DNA of 64,000 nt from Cytobacillus stercorigallinarum (GCF_014836495.1 NZ_JACSQT010000003.1:161182-225181); one strand, 5' to 3'. Positions 26,072-34,535 are shown, numbered from the stretch's first letter. Notes: generated by a model from the sequence alone, not told the origin. Numbers and translations: made by a program.

Positions 26072-27308
26072 TTCCCTCACCTCCTTTCAATCCTGATTTT
26101 GCGAGCTGGTAATCATCAGCAATATCAATAGATACATGATTAAGATCTACGCGGTGCTTGTCTCCACCTTCTATCCCGTCTTTTTCTTCTAAGTCACGTA
26201 CCTCATTTATGCTATAAACACCTTTATCGAGCATGATTGCATAAAATTCCGCTTGAGTTTTCTTATCTGCTCTTAGCAATGATTCGATATTTGCTTTGAT
26301 GTAATACCTCTCAAGCTCTCTTTCAGAAAAAGATTGATAAGTAAATTCTTCTTGGTACTGTGTAAAGATTGGACTTAGTGTATTTCGGATAAAATCAATT
26401 GCCTGCTGCTCGATATTCGTATGTGTAGCTCTTTCAAGTTCATTAACCATATGCAACGGAATGTTGAAAAAGGTAGCTATTTCTTTTTTATCAAACTGCA
26501 TACTCTCAACAAATTGAGCATCTTTTAAGGGCATAGAGACAGATTGATAATCCAAACCTGCATCTAAAATAGCAATACGTTGAGCATTATTAATACCAGT
26601 ATTTGCTTTTTCCCACTCTTCACGGATCACTGCTTTAGCTTCTGGATTTAACATGCCAGGAATTTTTAAAAATCCATTTGTAGAGACTCCATTTTTGAAG
26701 AAACTTGCTTTGAATTTTTGTGATGCCTGTGAACTTCCTATAATCTCTCTAGCTATACCAATAGGAGGTTTCCCTTTTATCCCATCAGTAGAAAGCGATC
26801 GAATATGAATAATATCACCATGCCCTAATTTCACTTGCTTTCCATCGGGAAGAACAGTGTGATACCATAATTGATTTGTATCAACATCCAAGATTGGTTC
26901 TGTATTAGCAGGATTCAACAACCAATATCCCTTTGGTCTGCCATCGGCTCCCCATTCTATATTGATATAAGCATTTCCCCATAAATTGCGATGAGTTTCA
27001 ATTAAATGCTTAAATTTGAACGGACTCTGATAGGGATTCGGTCTTTTCTCTAAAAGTTTAGAAACCGAATGTTTTTTATCCCTCTCTCTTCCAGTTGCGG
27101 TTTTTCTATATACTTGAAAAGGAAGTGTCGCAATACTATTGGCCAATATATTTACACAAGCATAGACAGCAGGCACTCCTAAAGCAGAATTAACAGTGAC
27201 TGTCTCCCCACTAGATGCCTGATGCCCAAAAGCTTTCAAGAACCATGAGGCGGGGTTTTTCAAATCAGTTGTTTCAGCTCTAGGAGATAGTGCATTTTTA
27301 AAAATCAC
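26058..27308 (-). CDS. Portal protein (HK97 family)
   Basis: The 416-residue protein has the family pattern: VPAVYACVNILANSIATLPF near residue 50, GNAYINIEWGADGRPKGYWL, HIRSLSTDGIKGKPPIGIAR and FDKKEIATFFNIPLHMVNEL. It forms the dodecameric vertex through which DNA enters. It lies between the terminase block and the protease. Confidence 0.95.
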   Translation of the reverse strand: MIFKNALSPRAETTDLKNPASWFLKAFGHQASSGETVTVNSALGVPAVYACVNILANSIATLPFQVYRKTATGRERDKKHSVSKLLEKRPNPYQSPFKFKHLIETHRNLWGNAYINIEWGADGRPKGYWLLNPANTEPILDVDTNQLWYHTVLPDGKQVKLGHGDIIHIRSLSTDGIKGKPPIGIAREIIGSSQASQKFKASFFKNGVSTNGFLKIPGMLNPEAKAVIREEWEKANTGINNAQRIAILDAGLDYQSVSMPLKDAQFVESMQFDKKEIATFFNIPLHMVNELERATHTNIEQQAIDFIRNTLSPIFTQYQEEFTYQSFSERELERYYIKANIESLLRADKKTQAEFYAIMLDKGVYSINEVRDLEEKDGIEGGDKHRVDLNHVSIDIADDYQLAKSGLKGGEGNGNE

Positions 27309-27323
27309 TTTATCACCTCCTTT

Positions 27324-27530
27324 CTATTGCTTGGCCAACACTACACCTAGAATGATTAAAATTAAACCTAATAAGTAATTACCAGCAATTATGTTTACAT
27401 CCACAGTTGTTATCAAATAAGTATTTATTACAATCACTGCAACACCGACAAAAATAAAAAAATCCTCCAACCATTTGGTGAAGAATGCAGTTACAAATGA
27501 AACTATAAAATTTTTGATTGTCTTTGCCAT
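27324..27530 (-). CDS. Small membrane protein, unknown
   Basis: The 68-residue protein has two transmembrane stretches (FFIFVGVAVIVINTYLI and YLLGLILIILGVVLAK). It lies between TerL and portal, one base from the terminase gene, where small membrane genes are occasionally found. No family is recognised. Confidence 0.6.
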   Translation of the reverse strand: MAKTIKNFIVSFVTAFFTKWLEDFFIFVGVAVIVINTYLITTVDVNIIAGNYLLGLILIILGVVLAKQ

Positions 27531-27531
27531 T

Positions 27532-29229
27532 TTACATCCTCCAGTTGTTTAAAAAATGACTGCTCATATCGTTAGACTGTCCTGTCATTGCTCTTGAAAA
27601 GGCATTAATGATTGCAGCAATTGGGTCAATACGATCTTTTGACTTTGCCTTATCTAGCATGATGTTTTCTTGAGCATCCATTTTTATGACGGCATTACCT
27701 ACAGCCCAAGTTAATAATGGATCATCGAGATGAATAATCCGACCACTATAAACCAACTTACGAAAATCTTTTGTTGGCAAGGATAGATGTCTTAGCATCT
27801 GAGGGATTTCTACAGTTGTAAAGCCAACTGAATCTAGGTTTTGAGCGAAATGCGAAGCATTCCATTTATCATAATCAACTTCTTGAATTTGATAGCCATA
27901 TTCCCGCCATTCTACAGCTTGTTGTTCAACATAAGAGTAATCCACAATGCTACCTGGTGTTGTCGTTAAATGGCCCTGTCGCTCCCAAAGGTCAAAAGGC
28001 ATTCTATCGGTTTTAATTCGCTCTTGTAGCTTATCTTCAGGAATAAATGAATGCTGTTTAATTAAAAATTTGTTATCAGGTAGAGAGAAAACTAGCCCTA
28101 AACTTGTTAAGTCTGTTGTTGTAGATAGATCACTACCTAACCACGCAGGATATTGTCTTAAATCCGTTTTGATTTCATCTACTTTAGATTTACACTTGCT
28201 CCATTTAGACATATCCATATAGCCATTTTCTTTTGCATCAACCCATATATTCATATTTTTGGTTAAGTATTTCGCCATTTTTTCTGGTACATCCAGTGCA
28301 GCTTTCAACCTTTTTCTCAGATATTCAATACCATTTTCATACGAGCAAAGAATAGGATTCGCTTTTACCCACACTTTTTCATCTTTTATGTCGTCCCCTT
28401 TATCCAATTCATTGATCATTACAAAATAATTCTCATTTTCTATCGGACTATCAGGATTAAGTATCTGAGAGACATATTGGTACTCCACACGGTAGCAGGG
28501 ATTATTCAAATTAAATCCTGCAGTAGTTATGATCATCATTAATGGCTGTGGACGTGCCCCCATTCCAGATTCAATAATTTCATACATTTCATCTGTTTCG
28601 TGGGCGTGATACTCATCGATAATTCCGCATTGTGGGTTATAGCCATCACCGCTTTTCTTGTCCTCTTTGCTTAATGGGCGAATGATTGAACCGCTCTTTA
28701 TATGAGTAATGGTGCCATAAGCAACTTTAAATCGATCTCTTAAATCGGCATGGCCCATAATCATTCCTTCTATTTCATCCCAAACAATCTTAGCTTGTTC
28801 CTTTTTAGTAGCAGCACAATAAATTTCTGCAAATGGTTCCCCAAATGCAGAACCTTCATAACTACCTACACCACCCAAGGACTGAGATTTAGCATTCTTT
28901 CGCCCTACTTGCCAATACCCTTTTGTAAAACGTCTATATTCTGTATCTCTATGAATCCACCCATAGATATTACCAAAATTAAATTCTTGAATAATATGAG
29001 GTTTAATATTTTGACCAGCTAATACCCCTTTACGGTGCTTAAACAATCTTAGCCAATCAAGAAACCGCTCCCCTCTTTCTTCATCAAAAATGTAGGGGAA
29101 GTCATCTGTATTTTCTCTTTCAATATCATACAAAAAGCGCTGACATGCCCACTTATGTTTTATACAAGCGATAGTATCACCGCTTACGATTTGATTGCTA
29201 TATTCAATTAATCTTTCTCTTAAGCTCAT
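27532..29229 (-). CDS. terL: Terminase large subunit
   Basis: The 565-residue protein carries the packaging ATPase with a variant Walker A (WQVGRKNAKSQSLGGVGSYE), Walker B/catalytic acid IIDEYHAHETDEMYEIIESG, a coupling motif MMIITTAGFN, and the nuclease acids in WLGSDLSTTTDLTSLGLVF and VDYDKWNASHFAQNL. It belongs to the HK97-like terminase group that works with P27-type small subunits. Start codon overlaps the TerS stop. Confidence 0.95.
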   Translation of the reverse strand: MSLRERLIEYSNQIVSGDTIACIKHKWACQRFLYDIERENTDDFPYIFDEERGERFLDWLRLFKHRKGVLAGQNIKPHIIQEFNFGNIYGWIHRDTEYRRFTKGYWQVGRKNAKSQSLGGVGSYEGSAFGEPFAEIYCAATKKEQAKIVWDEIEGMIMGHADLRDRFKVAYGTITHIKSGSIIRPLSKEDKKSGDGYNPQCGIIDEYHAHETDEMYEIIESGMGARPQPLMMIITTAGFNLNNPCYRVEYQYVSQILNPDSPIENENYFVMINELDKGDDIKDEKVWVKANPILCSYENGIEYLRKRLKAALDVPEKMAKYLTKNMNIWVDAKENGYMDMSKWSKCKSKVDEIKTDLRQYPAWLGSDLSTTTDLTSLGLVFSLPDNKFLIKQHSFIPEDKLQERIKTDRMPFDLWERQGHLTTTPGSIVDYSYVEQQAVEWREYGYQIQEVDYDKWNASHFAQNLDSVGFTTVEIPQMLRHLSLPTKDFRKLVYSGRIIHLDDPLLTWAVGNAVIKMDAQENIMLDKAKSKDRIDPIAAIINAFSRAMTGQSNDMSSHFLNNWRM

Positions 29230-29744
29230 TAAACATCACCGAACTTCTTATCAAACTCTGACTTTTCTTCTTTCTTATCATCCTGCGGTATCACCAGTTT
29301 TAGGCGTGAAGTAATGGACAGGCCAAGATCACCCGCTGCTGCCTTACATTCATTGAAAAGAATATTCTTTGAACGAAGAAGTTTGTTATAAGATTCATTA
29401 TGAATAACCCTCTTCATTCCTTTTTCATTTTCTATAACCTCAGTCGCCTTTACCTTTTTGATTTCTTTCAAAAGACTAATATACATTTCTCGGCTGTCTA
29501 TATACCTTGCAAGACCATCTACATCCAAATTGCTGAATATTTTCAACCTCAAAAGCTCTTCTGCAATTTTATAAAATTCTTCCTGCTGCTTCTTTGTAAG
29601 ATAACTAGGTGCTTCAATATTATCCGTATTTCCTCGGATCATATTTTCCTGTTTTTCACGCTCTTTTATAACATTTTTGGTTAAATGATTAGACTTCCCT
29701 TTCCCTTGAATCACCGATAAAGGCTGTTTTGGTCTACCTGCCAT
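29229..29744 (-). CDS. terS: Terminase small subunit (P27 family)
   Basis: The ATG at 29744 gives MAGRPKQPLSVIQGKGKSNH, the typical P27-type start, and AGGAGGTGAT lies six bases upstream. The protein has 171 residues with helical FYKIAEELLRLKIFSNLDVD. It recognises the cos region for packaging. The candidate cos DNA lies directly before the gene. Confidence 0.93.
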   Translation of the reverse strand: MAGRPKQPLSVIQGKGKSNHLTKNVIKEREKQENMIRGNTDNIEAPSYLTKKQQEEFYKIAEELLRLKIFSNLDVDGLARYIDSREMYISLLKEIKKVKATEVIENEKGMKRVIHNESYNKLLRSKNILFNECKAAAGDLGLSITSRLKLVIPQDDKKEEKSEFDKKFGDV

Positions 29745-29779
29745 AAATATCACCTCCTAAAAATGAGAATAAACGGATT

Positions 29780-29855
29780 TTTGTACACGCGAGAGGGCGG
29801 GTCGCTTCTGGGCAGAAGGAAAAATAAATTATCAGCCCCGGGGGGTACCCTTGTG
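29780..29855. other. Candidate cos packaging site
   Basis: Between terS and the HNH gene lie two strikingly GC-rich blocks (GCGAGAGGGCGGGTCGC near 29789-29805 and CCCCGGGGGGTACCC at 29836-29850) in otherwise AT-rich DNA. HNH nuclease followed by terS/terL is the known layout at cohesive ends of HK97-type phages. The cleavage position cannot be read from the sequence. Confidence 0.5.
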
Positions 29856-30212
29856 CTCTCGGTTGTGGCAGACGTGGCAGACAGACTCGAGATTGTCTAT
29901 GTCTAATCGCCTGTTCCAGTCCTCCTTTACCTCCACAATATGATGGACAATGTGTGCTAGTTGGATAACTCCTTGCTTTAGGCAACGTTGACATAAGCCA
30001 TTGTCTCGGTTGTATGCCATTGACCTGAGTTGCTTCCATGCTGATGATTGATAGAAGCTATTGATCTCAGGATTGCGACCGTATCGATTATACTTACGTG
30101 TGAAATCTCTACGGTTTTCCTCACCTATTTTCTCATGCGTTTTACAGTAGGCTTTCTCTGTGAGATTACCACAGGATATTTCTGCACATGGTCTTAGTGG
30201 TTTCTTAGGCAT
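29832..30212 (-). CDS. HNH endonuclease
   Basis: The 126-residue protein has a cysteine-rich start (CAEISCGN...YCKTH) and the HNH core LAHIVHHIVEVKEDWNRRLD then NLESVCHVCHNREHKG. HNH nucleases next to TerS assist cos cleavage in HK97-like phages. Its start overlaps the end of the zinc protein gene by 8 bases. Confidence 0.93.
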   Translation of the reverse strand: MPKKPLRPCAEISCGNLTEKAYCKTHEKIGEENRRDFTRKYNRYGRNPEINSFYQSSAWKQLRSMAYNRDNGLCQRCLKQGVIQLAHIVHHIVEVKEDWNRRLDIDNLESVCHVCHNREHKGTPRG

Positions 30213-30513
30213 TATCTTGGAGGATATCCTTATAGGTATTCATGTACTCCATGTTCATGGATGTGATTGATTGAGTAAGTCGCATGAGTTTGTTCTTTTG
30301 TTTAGTTGTTAATTCTTGCTTGTTTTTTAAGCGCCTGATTTCCTGCTGGATTTCACTCATTGAATCATCTAAGAAATAGGAAGTGTATTGCTCACCACAT
30401 GATGGGCAAGAGATATAATAACGCGTTACGTTATTAGATAATAGTTGTTCGTCCTCTGTGTCGATAGAGGATATTGAGAACTCTTTATTGCATTTGTCAC
30501 ATTGGATATTCAT
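30205..30513 (-). CDS. Small zinc-ribbon protein
   Basis: The 102-residue protein begins MNIQCDKCNKEF and has a second pair CPSCGEQ near residue 37, followed by a basic helical part (RRLKNKQELTTKQKNKLMRL). It is the second gene of the short operon running into the HNH nuclease. DNA or RNA binding is probable; no family is certain. Confidence 0.75.
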   Translation of the reverse strand: MNIQCDKCNKEFSISSIDTEDEQLLSNNVTRYYISCPSCGEQYTSYFLDDSMSEIQQEIRRLKNKQELTTKQKNKLMRLTQSITSMNMEYMNTYKDILQDNA

Positions 30514-30526
30514 GTTATTCTCCTTT

Positions 30527-30637
30527 CTAAGATATGTACTTCCAGTCTCTTGTTCTTATTGGATCGTTCTCTATTCCTGGTTGTGTGTTGAATAAAGCTA
30601 TGATGAACGTCAGGAATATGATGTTTATTAATTTCAT
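30527..30637 (-). CDS. 36-residue membrane peptide
   Basis: ATG at 30637 follows AAGGGGTG and opens 36 codons: MKLINIIFLTFIIALFNTQP and a polar tail. One transmembrane helix fills the first half. Its stop is followed directly by the ribosome site of the zinc-ribbon gene, so it may simply couple translation. Confidence 0.5.
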   Translation of the reverse strand: MKLINIIFLTFIIALFNTQPGIENDPIRTRDWKYIS

Positions 30638-30661
30638 CAGCTCACACCCCTTAAGCATAAT

Positions 30662-30687
30662 AAAAAGCCACCTCGTTAAGAGATGAC
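30662..30687 (-). terminator. Terminator behind hicAB
   Basis: On the minus strand GTCATCTC-TTAAC-GAGGTGGC (G-U pairs included) is followed by five T residues. It closes the hicA-hicB unit. Confidence 0.8.
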
Positions 30688-30696
30688 TTCAAATAA

Positions 30697-31107
30697 TTAT
30701 TTATTCTTAATGCCAAGTAAATCCTTCAGAGCGTCTTGTAGAACTCTTGAAAAATTCACCTTTTTTTCTTTTGCTGCTTCATCTAACCATTGAGGAATGG
30801 TTAATGTTTTCTTTATAGCTTGATTATCAACTTGATCCCTTAATAACGGCATCCACACTTCAACTAATACAACAACTTGATTAGATTCTACTCTAATATC
30901 TCTGAATCCAGTTGGATTAGGAATTAAATCCCCATCTTTCTCCATACTGTATAAGTGCAGTCCCATTGCTTCTTTCGCCATTTCAAGAGCTTCTTCATCT
31001 GTATTACCAAAGGTAAGACACCCTGGCAAATCAGGAAATTCAACACTAATACCATCATCTGCATAATCAAATATTGCTGGGAAAACGTAGCTATTCTTTA
31101 AATCCAT
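30697..31107 (-). CDS. hicB: HicB-type antitoxin
   Basis: The 136-residue protein has the partially degraded RNase H fold of HicB (FPAIFDYADDGISVEFPDLP, then GCLTFGNTDEEALEMAKEAM) and a C-terminal DNA-binding part (TLTIPQWLDEAAKEKKVNFS) of ribbon-helix-helix type. It neutralises HicA and represses the operon. It follows hicA by 26 bases. Confidence 0.93.
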   Translation of the reverse strand: MDLKNSYVFPAIFDYADDGISVEFPDLPGCLTFGNTDEEALEMAKEAMGLHLYSMEKDGDLIPNPTGFRDIRVESNQVVVLVEVWMPLLRDQVDNQAIKKTLTIPQWLDEAAKEKKVNFSRVLQDALKDLLGIKNK

Positions 31108-31133
31108 ATATATAAACCTCCTTGCAATCAGGG

Positions 31134-31325
31134 TTATAATAACCCTGACTGCTTAAGAATATTCTTTTGTGTTTTTAATGGAAAGTCCTTTTTAGGATGT
31201 GGGATTGTGACCTTCCCTGTTTTAGTAGGATGTTTGTATTGGTGATGGCTTCCCACTACTTTTACTATGTACCACCCATCATCCTCTATCATTTTGATTA
31301 ATTCTCTTGAAGAGTATGATTTCAT
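31134..31325 (-). CDS. hicA: HicA-type toxin mRNA interferase
   Basis: The 63-residue protein has the dsRBD-like HicA fold with the catalytic His in VVGSHHQYKHPTKTGKVTIP and the conserved ending LKTQKNILKQSGL. HicA cleaves mRNA. Toxin comes first in the operon, as usual for hicAB. In a prophage it may stabilise the element or act against other phages. Confidence 0.93.
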   Translation of the reverse strand: MKSYSSRELIKMIEDDGWYIVKVVGSHHQYKHPTKTGKVTIPHPKKDFPLKTQKNILKQSGLL

Positions 31326-31348
31326 TTCTTCCTCCTTTCTATATACTT

Positions 31349-31377
31349 ATTATAACACGTATTAAAACACGTGTAAA
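31349..31377 (-). promoter_or_regulatory. hicAB promoter with operator repeats
   Basis: TTTACA, a 17-base spacer and TATAAT make a near-consensus promoter on the minus strand. The spacer and -35 contain two direct copies of ACGTGT (ACACGTGT and ATACGTGT), a likely site for HicB. Confidence 0.8.
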
Positions 31378-31422
31378 TAGTTTTTTGTTATATTTATGTA
31401 TTTTAGGATGTTTTTTCATAAT

Positions 31423-31446
31423 AAAAAGCACCCTCGAAAGGATGCT
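31423..31446 (-). terminator. Terminator behind the two-gene membrane/soluble unit
   Basis: On the minus strand AGCATCC-TTTCGA-GGGTGCT is followed by TTTTA. It closes the transcript of the genes at 33184-31466. Confidence 0.8.
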
Positions 31447-31465
31447 CAGCTATTTTGTATCTCTT

Positions 31466-31585
31466 TTAACTTCTCGTCACCTTTAAAATGCCCTGTTTAC
31501 TTTCTGCTAACTGCCCAATATACTCTTTAAATGCAATAAAACTATTTTTCGGAATCTTTTTCTTCCAAATACTTAGTGATTTCAT
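31466..31585 (-). CDS. 39-residue basic peptide, out of frame with the gene before it
   Basis: ATG at 31585 lies inside the last codons of the membrane-protein gene in another frame, with GGAG four bases upstream. It encodes MKSLSIWKKKIPKNSFIAFK and ends KVTRS just before the terminator. Without comparison it could be chance, but it would fill the gap to the terminator. Confidence 0.3.
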   Translation of the reverse strand: MKSLSIWKKKIPKNSFIAFKEYIGQLAESKQGILKVTRS

Positions 31586-32207
31586 TAACTCCATTAGTAA
31601 TAAATATTTGAAACAGGTTAAAGATAAAACTCTTTATTTCAATTAGAAAATTTAGCACAACCATAAGATATATAGTTATCGCTAAGCTACAAATAATTTC
31701 ATTCTGAGTTGCACTAAAAGAAGAAAAACTCCAATCCTCATTAACCATTACAAGCGATACAGATAATAAGTAATTTAAAATAATTAAAGAGAGATAAAAA
31801 ATTGAAAGTCCATAAAAATATAAATTATAGACACCGAACTTACTAAGATTTTCAAGTTTTTGATTATCAGTATCAACATGTTTTACTGAAATCATTCTAA
31901 TTAATGTATTCCCATTTGCTAAAGCTTGAAATATAGCATATCCAGTAATTAAGACAGTAAAAATTGGGATAATTATTGCATTTAGTTTATTCGTAATCTC
32001 TAGAATTAAATTTACTGCACTTATTTGTTTAAATAAAACAAATAAAATAAAATTAAAAAGGATTAAGCCTACTATGCCTATTGTTATTAATCTTGTCCAA
32101 GATAATTTAAATAAATATAAACTGCTTCTAAATAAGGAAAAGGATTTCTTCTTCTTTAAAGCTAACAATCCACGAGCATTTTCTATTAGCTTTTGATTTT
32201 TTTCCAA
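31542..32207 (-). CDS. Four-helix membrane protein of a putative exclusion/defence pair
   Basis: The 221-residue protein has a basic cytoplasmic start and four transmembrane stretches near residues 40-60, 76-97, 125-155 and 168-190 (for example LITIGIVGLILFNFILFVLF). The tail is charged. It follows the soluble partner by 11 bases under one promoter and one terminator. No family is recognised. The pairing of a four-helix membrane protein with a soluble protein of about 300 residues is also the plan of lambda RexB/RexA and of Kiwa (KwaA/KwaB). That similarity is architectural only. Confidence 0.75.
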   Translation of the reverse strand: MEKNQKLIENARGLLALKKKKSFSLFRSSLYLFKLSWTRLITIGIVGLILFNFILFVLFKQISAVNLILEITNKLNAIIIPIFTVLITGYAIFQALANGNTLIRMISVKHVDTDNQKLENLSKFGVYNLYFYGLSIFYLSLIILNYLLSVSLVMVNEDWSFSSFSATQNEIICSLAITIYLMVVLNFLIEIKSFIFNLFQIFITNGVNEITKYLEEKDSEK

Positions 32208-32218
32208 ATAAACCCCAC

Positions 32219-33184
32219 CTAAATATTTTTAAATAATCTATTGTAAATATTTTCTATTTTAGAATAAGCTCTTTCATAAATACTTTTATTCTCTTCACTA
32301 GTATCGCTAAATTCAGGTTTATTTATAACCTTGCCTGAGATATTATCAATGTTCTCATAGAAGCTTTCAGATTCACTGACAGGAATATAAACTACTTCTG
32401 TAAATGAGTCATCTTTCAAGGTAGCCTTACTTCCATTTTCATAAGTAACTCTGACAGTCGGTTTTAATAAACCTTTTGTATCTTCAATTAGTGTGCCTAC
32501 ATTCTCATCGTTATCAGGTGAATTAAATTGTACATGTCCTGTCTTGCTACCTAATTTATTTAGTGACTCGGTAAGATCATCTACAGTTTCATTATCAATA
32601 ATATCTCCATTCAACGGATAAAACTTTAATTGTATTTGATTAATTTTTTTTGCTTTCTTTAGCTCATCAAAAATCTTACCTTTAAAAGGAATTGCTACAA
32701 CATTCAAGTTAGAATAGGGAAGCTTATTGTCTTCATTCCTATATTCATTTTCTGTTCTAATAAAGTTTTTAAGGAGCAAACTTGCTGTAGAAGCAAAATT
32801 CTTTAATGTAGGACTACCATTTTGATTTTTTACCAAAACCATTCTATGATTCTTTAAATTAATAATAAAATATGAATATGGGTCTGTCGGATATTCTAAG
32901 TTTGTTCTTGTTAACTTACCATCTATAATTCTCGACTTCACTTCTAATTTTGTACTTTTTACAATTAATCCAGCAAGTACATACTCTCCTTTAACATTAG
33001 TTACTCTAACTTCTTCAAAGAAAAAAGTAGGTGAATTCTTATTTAGTTTAATATTTTTAGATTCGGGATTTTCTTGTGTAAAAGCTGGTAAAATAATTGA
33101 TTCGAATTCTGAAAGCATGGGTTGATCATTTTTCCCAAATGTAAGGTTAAAGTTAGCTATATATGACGGTTTATTAGATATCAT
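32219..33184 (-). CDS. Soluble partner of the membrane protein, unknown
   Basis: The 321-residue protein is mixed alpha/beta without signal peptide or membrane segment. Recognisable stretches are FFFEEVRVTNVKGEYVLAGL near residue 50, YSYFIINLKNHRMVLVKNQN near 105 and IQLKFYPLNGDIIDNETVDD near 185. No family is recognised. It heads a two-gene operon with its own promoter and terminator, between hicAB and the early region, and is notably AT-rich. Prophage cargo such as superinfection exclusion is the most likely role (inference). Confidence 0.75.
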   Translation of the reverse strand: MISNKPSYIANFNLTFGKNDQPMLSEFESIILPAFTQENPESKNIKLNKNSPTFFFEEVRVTNVKGEYVLAGLIVKSTKLEVKSRIIDGKLTRTNLEYPTDPYSYFIINLKNHRMVLVKNQNGSPTLKNFASTASLLLKNFIRTENEYRNEDNKLPYSNLNVVAIPFKGKIFDELKKAKKINQIQLKFYPLNGDIIDNETVDDLTESLNKLGSKTGHVQFNSPDNDENVGTLIEDTKGLLKPTVRVTYENGSKATLKDDSFTEVVYIPVSESESFYENIDNISGKVINKPEFSDTSEENKSIYERAYSKIENIYNRLFKNI

Positions 33185-33218
33185 TACATTTCCCCCAAAA
33201 GTATTCTTTTTCTTCTAG

Positions 33219-33249
33219 ATAATACCATAAGTAATAGGATAAATGTCAT
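33219..33249 (-). promoter_or_regulatory. Probable promoter of the two-gene unit
   Basis: On the minus strand ATGACA, a 19-base spacer and TATTAT lie 35 bases upstream of the ATG at 33184, with GGGGG as ribosome site in between. The spacer is long, so strength is uncertain. Confidence 0.45.
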
Positions 33250-33534
33250 TAATGGATAAATTTTCAGGGTTATAAATGAAATATCTAAAGTTATTTAATA
33301 GCTTAATTAATTGGTACTTGTTTTATCTTTTAGAACTTAATATATATTCTCACTTATATTCAAGAAATAACTTTCCTTTCAAAAAAAAGACAACACCCAT
33401 GGAATGAGTGTTGCTTTATATTTCATTAATACCATAATAACAGCTCTTAGAAGAAATGCTCGTTCTTCTTTCGGTTTAGATTATGTCCATTATCGGTTTT
33501 ATTTCTGTTTTTCTTAAGAAATTGCTTATAAAAT
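33250..33534. other. Non-coding stretch between the early operon and cargo genes
   Basis: No open frame with a start and ribosome site is seen. The part from 33381 to 33413 holds a terminator; the rest is AT-rich and featureless to the eye. Confidence 0.6.
33381..33413 (-). terminator. Terminator at the end of the early operon
   Basis: On the minus strand CAACACTCAT-TCC-ATGGGTGTTG is followed by TCTTTTTTTT. It closes the replication/regulation operon and separates it from the cargo genes. Confidence 0.9.
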
Positions 33535-33807
33535 TCAGTTTGATTTCTCCGACAGGGCTAATCCCCTTAATCGGAGTTTCTCTTTCGTTTCTTCCGTTAA
33601 TACACGCTCTTTTTTCATTGATACTTGTTTAGTAGATAATTCACCTTGAACGCATATTGGTTTATCATTCTCTGATTCTATAATTTTCATTTCTCCAATA
33701 GAAAGGAGTTTACGAATATGTTTGGGAACAGTTGAGTATACCTTCCACAATTGATTGTCGTTGTCATAGGCTAGAACTGTTTCTTGTTCAGCTTTAGAAT
33801 ATCCCAT
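33535..33807 (-). CDS. Hypothetical phage protein
   Basis: The 90-residue protein (MGYSKAEQETVLAYDNDNQL) has an aromatic KVYSTVPKHIRKLLSIGEMK middle and a basic C-terminus. It overlaps the ArpU-like gene by one base and ends the early operon. The order next to ArpU suggests a regulatory helper; no family is recognised. Confidence 0.65.
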   Translation of the reverse strand: MGYSKAEQETVLAYDNDNQLWKVYSTVPKHIRKLLSIGEMKIIESENDKPICVQGELSTKQVSMKKERVLTEETKEKLRLRGLALSEKSN

Positions 33808-34268
33808 TAGATTGTTTCCTCCTTTTTATCTTTGTATACTTCTACACGTAAGGCAAAGGCTAGATTGTAGAATATACGTGGTTTAAATGTTTTATGATAA
33901 TACGTTTCACTCATGCCCAATTCGTTATATACTTCATAATCAAATAATTCTTCTTCACCTAAGTATTTCATGATGCATGCTCGTCTTTCTTTATAGGGCA
34001 ACCGATTCACTGCTTTTCTAAAATGCTCGATAAATTTTTCTTTTCGCCTTTGGTCATCCACACGATCAATTGCTATTTCTTCAGTTGATGAATGAAATTC
34101 GTTTGTATTAGAAGGAGGAACAAGCGAATATGATGCCGTCACTTTGGGAAGTCTCTCTTCTGGAATGCTGAAACAATATACTCGATATTTTGCTATTTCC
34201 TTCTCAACATTTAATTGCGTTGCTTCACGGTCTATTTCTGGAAGCAATAATGATAATTGTTTTCCCAC
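33807..34268 (-). CDS. ArpU-type late transcription regulator
   Basis: The 153 residues begin LSLLLPEIDREATQLNVEKE and end with a sigma-4-like region (RLPYKERRACIMKYLGEEEL, then ELGMSETYYHKTFKPR), as in ArpU proteins, which switch on late phage genes. Its place as one of the last genes of the early operon, before the late block, agrees. Confidence 0.82.
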   Translation of the reverse strand: MGKQLSLLLPEIDREATQLNVEKEIAKYRVYCFSIPEERLPKVTASYSLVPPSNTNEFHSSTEEIAIDRVDDQRRKEKFIEHFRKAVNRLPYKERRACIMKYLGEEELFDYEVYNELGMSETYYHKTFKPRIFYNLAFALRVEVYKDKKEETI

Positions 34269-34340
34269 CGTTAGGATCCCTCCTGTGATAAAATGATAGT
34301 TGGTTAGGGCAGGAGCAATCCTGTTCTTTTATTTTGTTTT

Positions 34341-34535
34341 CTAATCATCTATAGGCACCAATTCAATTATGTTTTTACTCTTCTTACAACGCTCTTTATA
34401 GGCATCATAAGTCATCCATCTTAATGACTTAACTGTCTTTCCTGTCCTCTCAGCAATTTCTATAATAGTGCCATCTGTTATGTTTTCTTCTCCCTTATAG
34501 AGCGCATAAATTCGCTTATCCCATGGAATAGCCAT
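34341..34535 (-). CDS. Small HTH-like phage protein
   Basis: The 64-residue product MAIPWDKRIYALYKGEENIT contains a helix-turn-helix-like IIEIAERTGKTVKSLRWMTY. It precedes ArpU. Its WDKRIYALYKGE opening is common in small phage regulators; function is not known. Confidence 0.65.
   Translation of the reverse strand: MAIPWDKRIYALYKGEENITDGTIIEIAERTGKTVKSLRWMTYDAYKERCKKSKNIIELVPIDD

Noticed and set aside
29734..30039. Minus-strand 101-codon frame over the cos region and HNH gene
   Set aside because: It overlaps the clear HNH domain frame in another phase and its product is arginine/proline-rich without any family pattern.
33426..33534. Possible short minus-strand frame ending KKNEHFF
   Set aside because: No start codon exists between the upstream stop and the open part.
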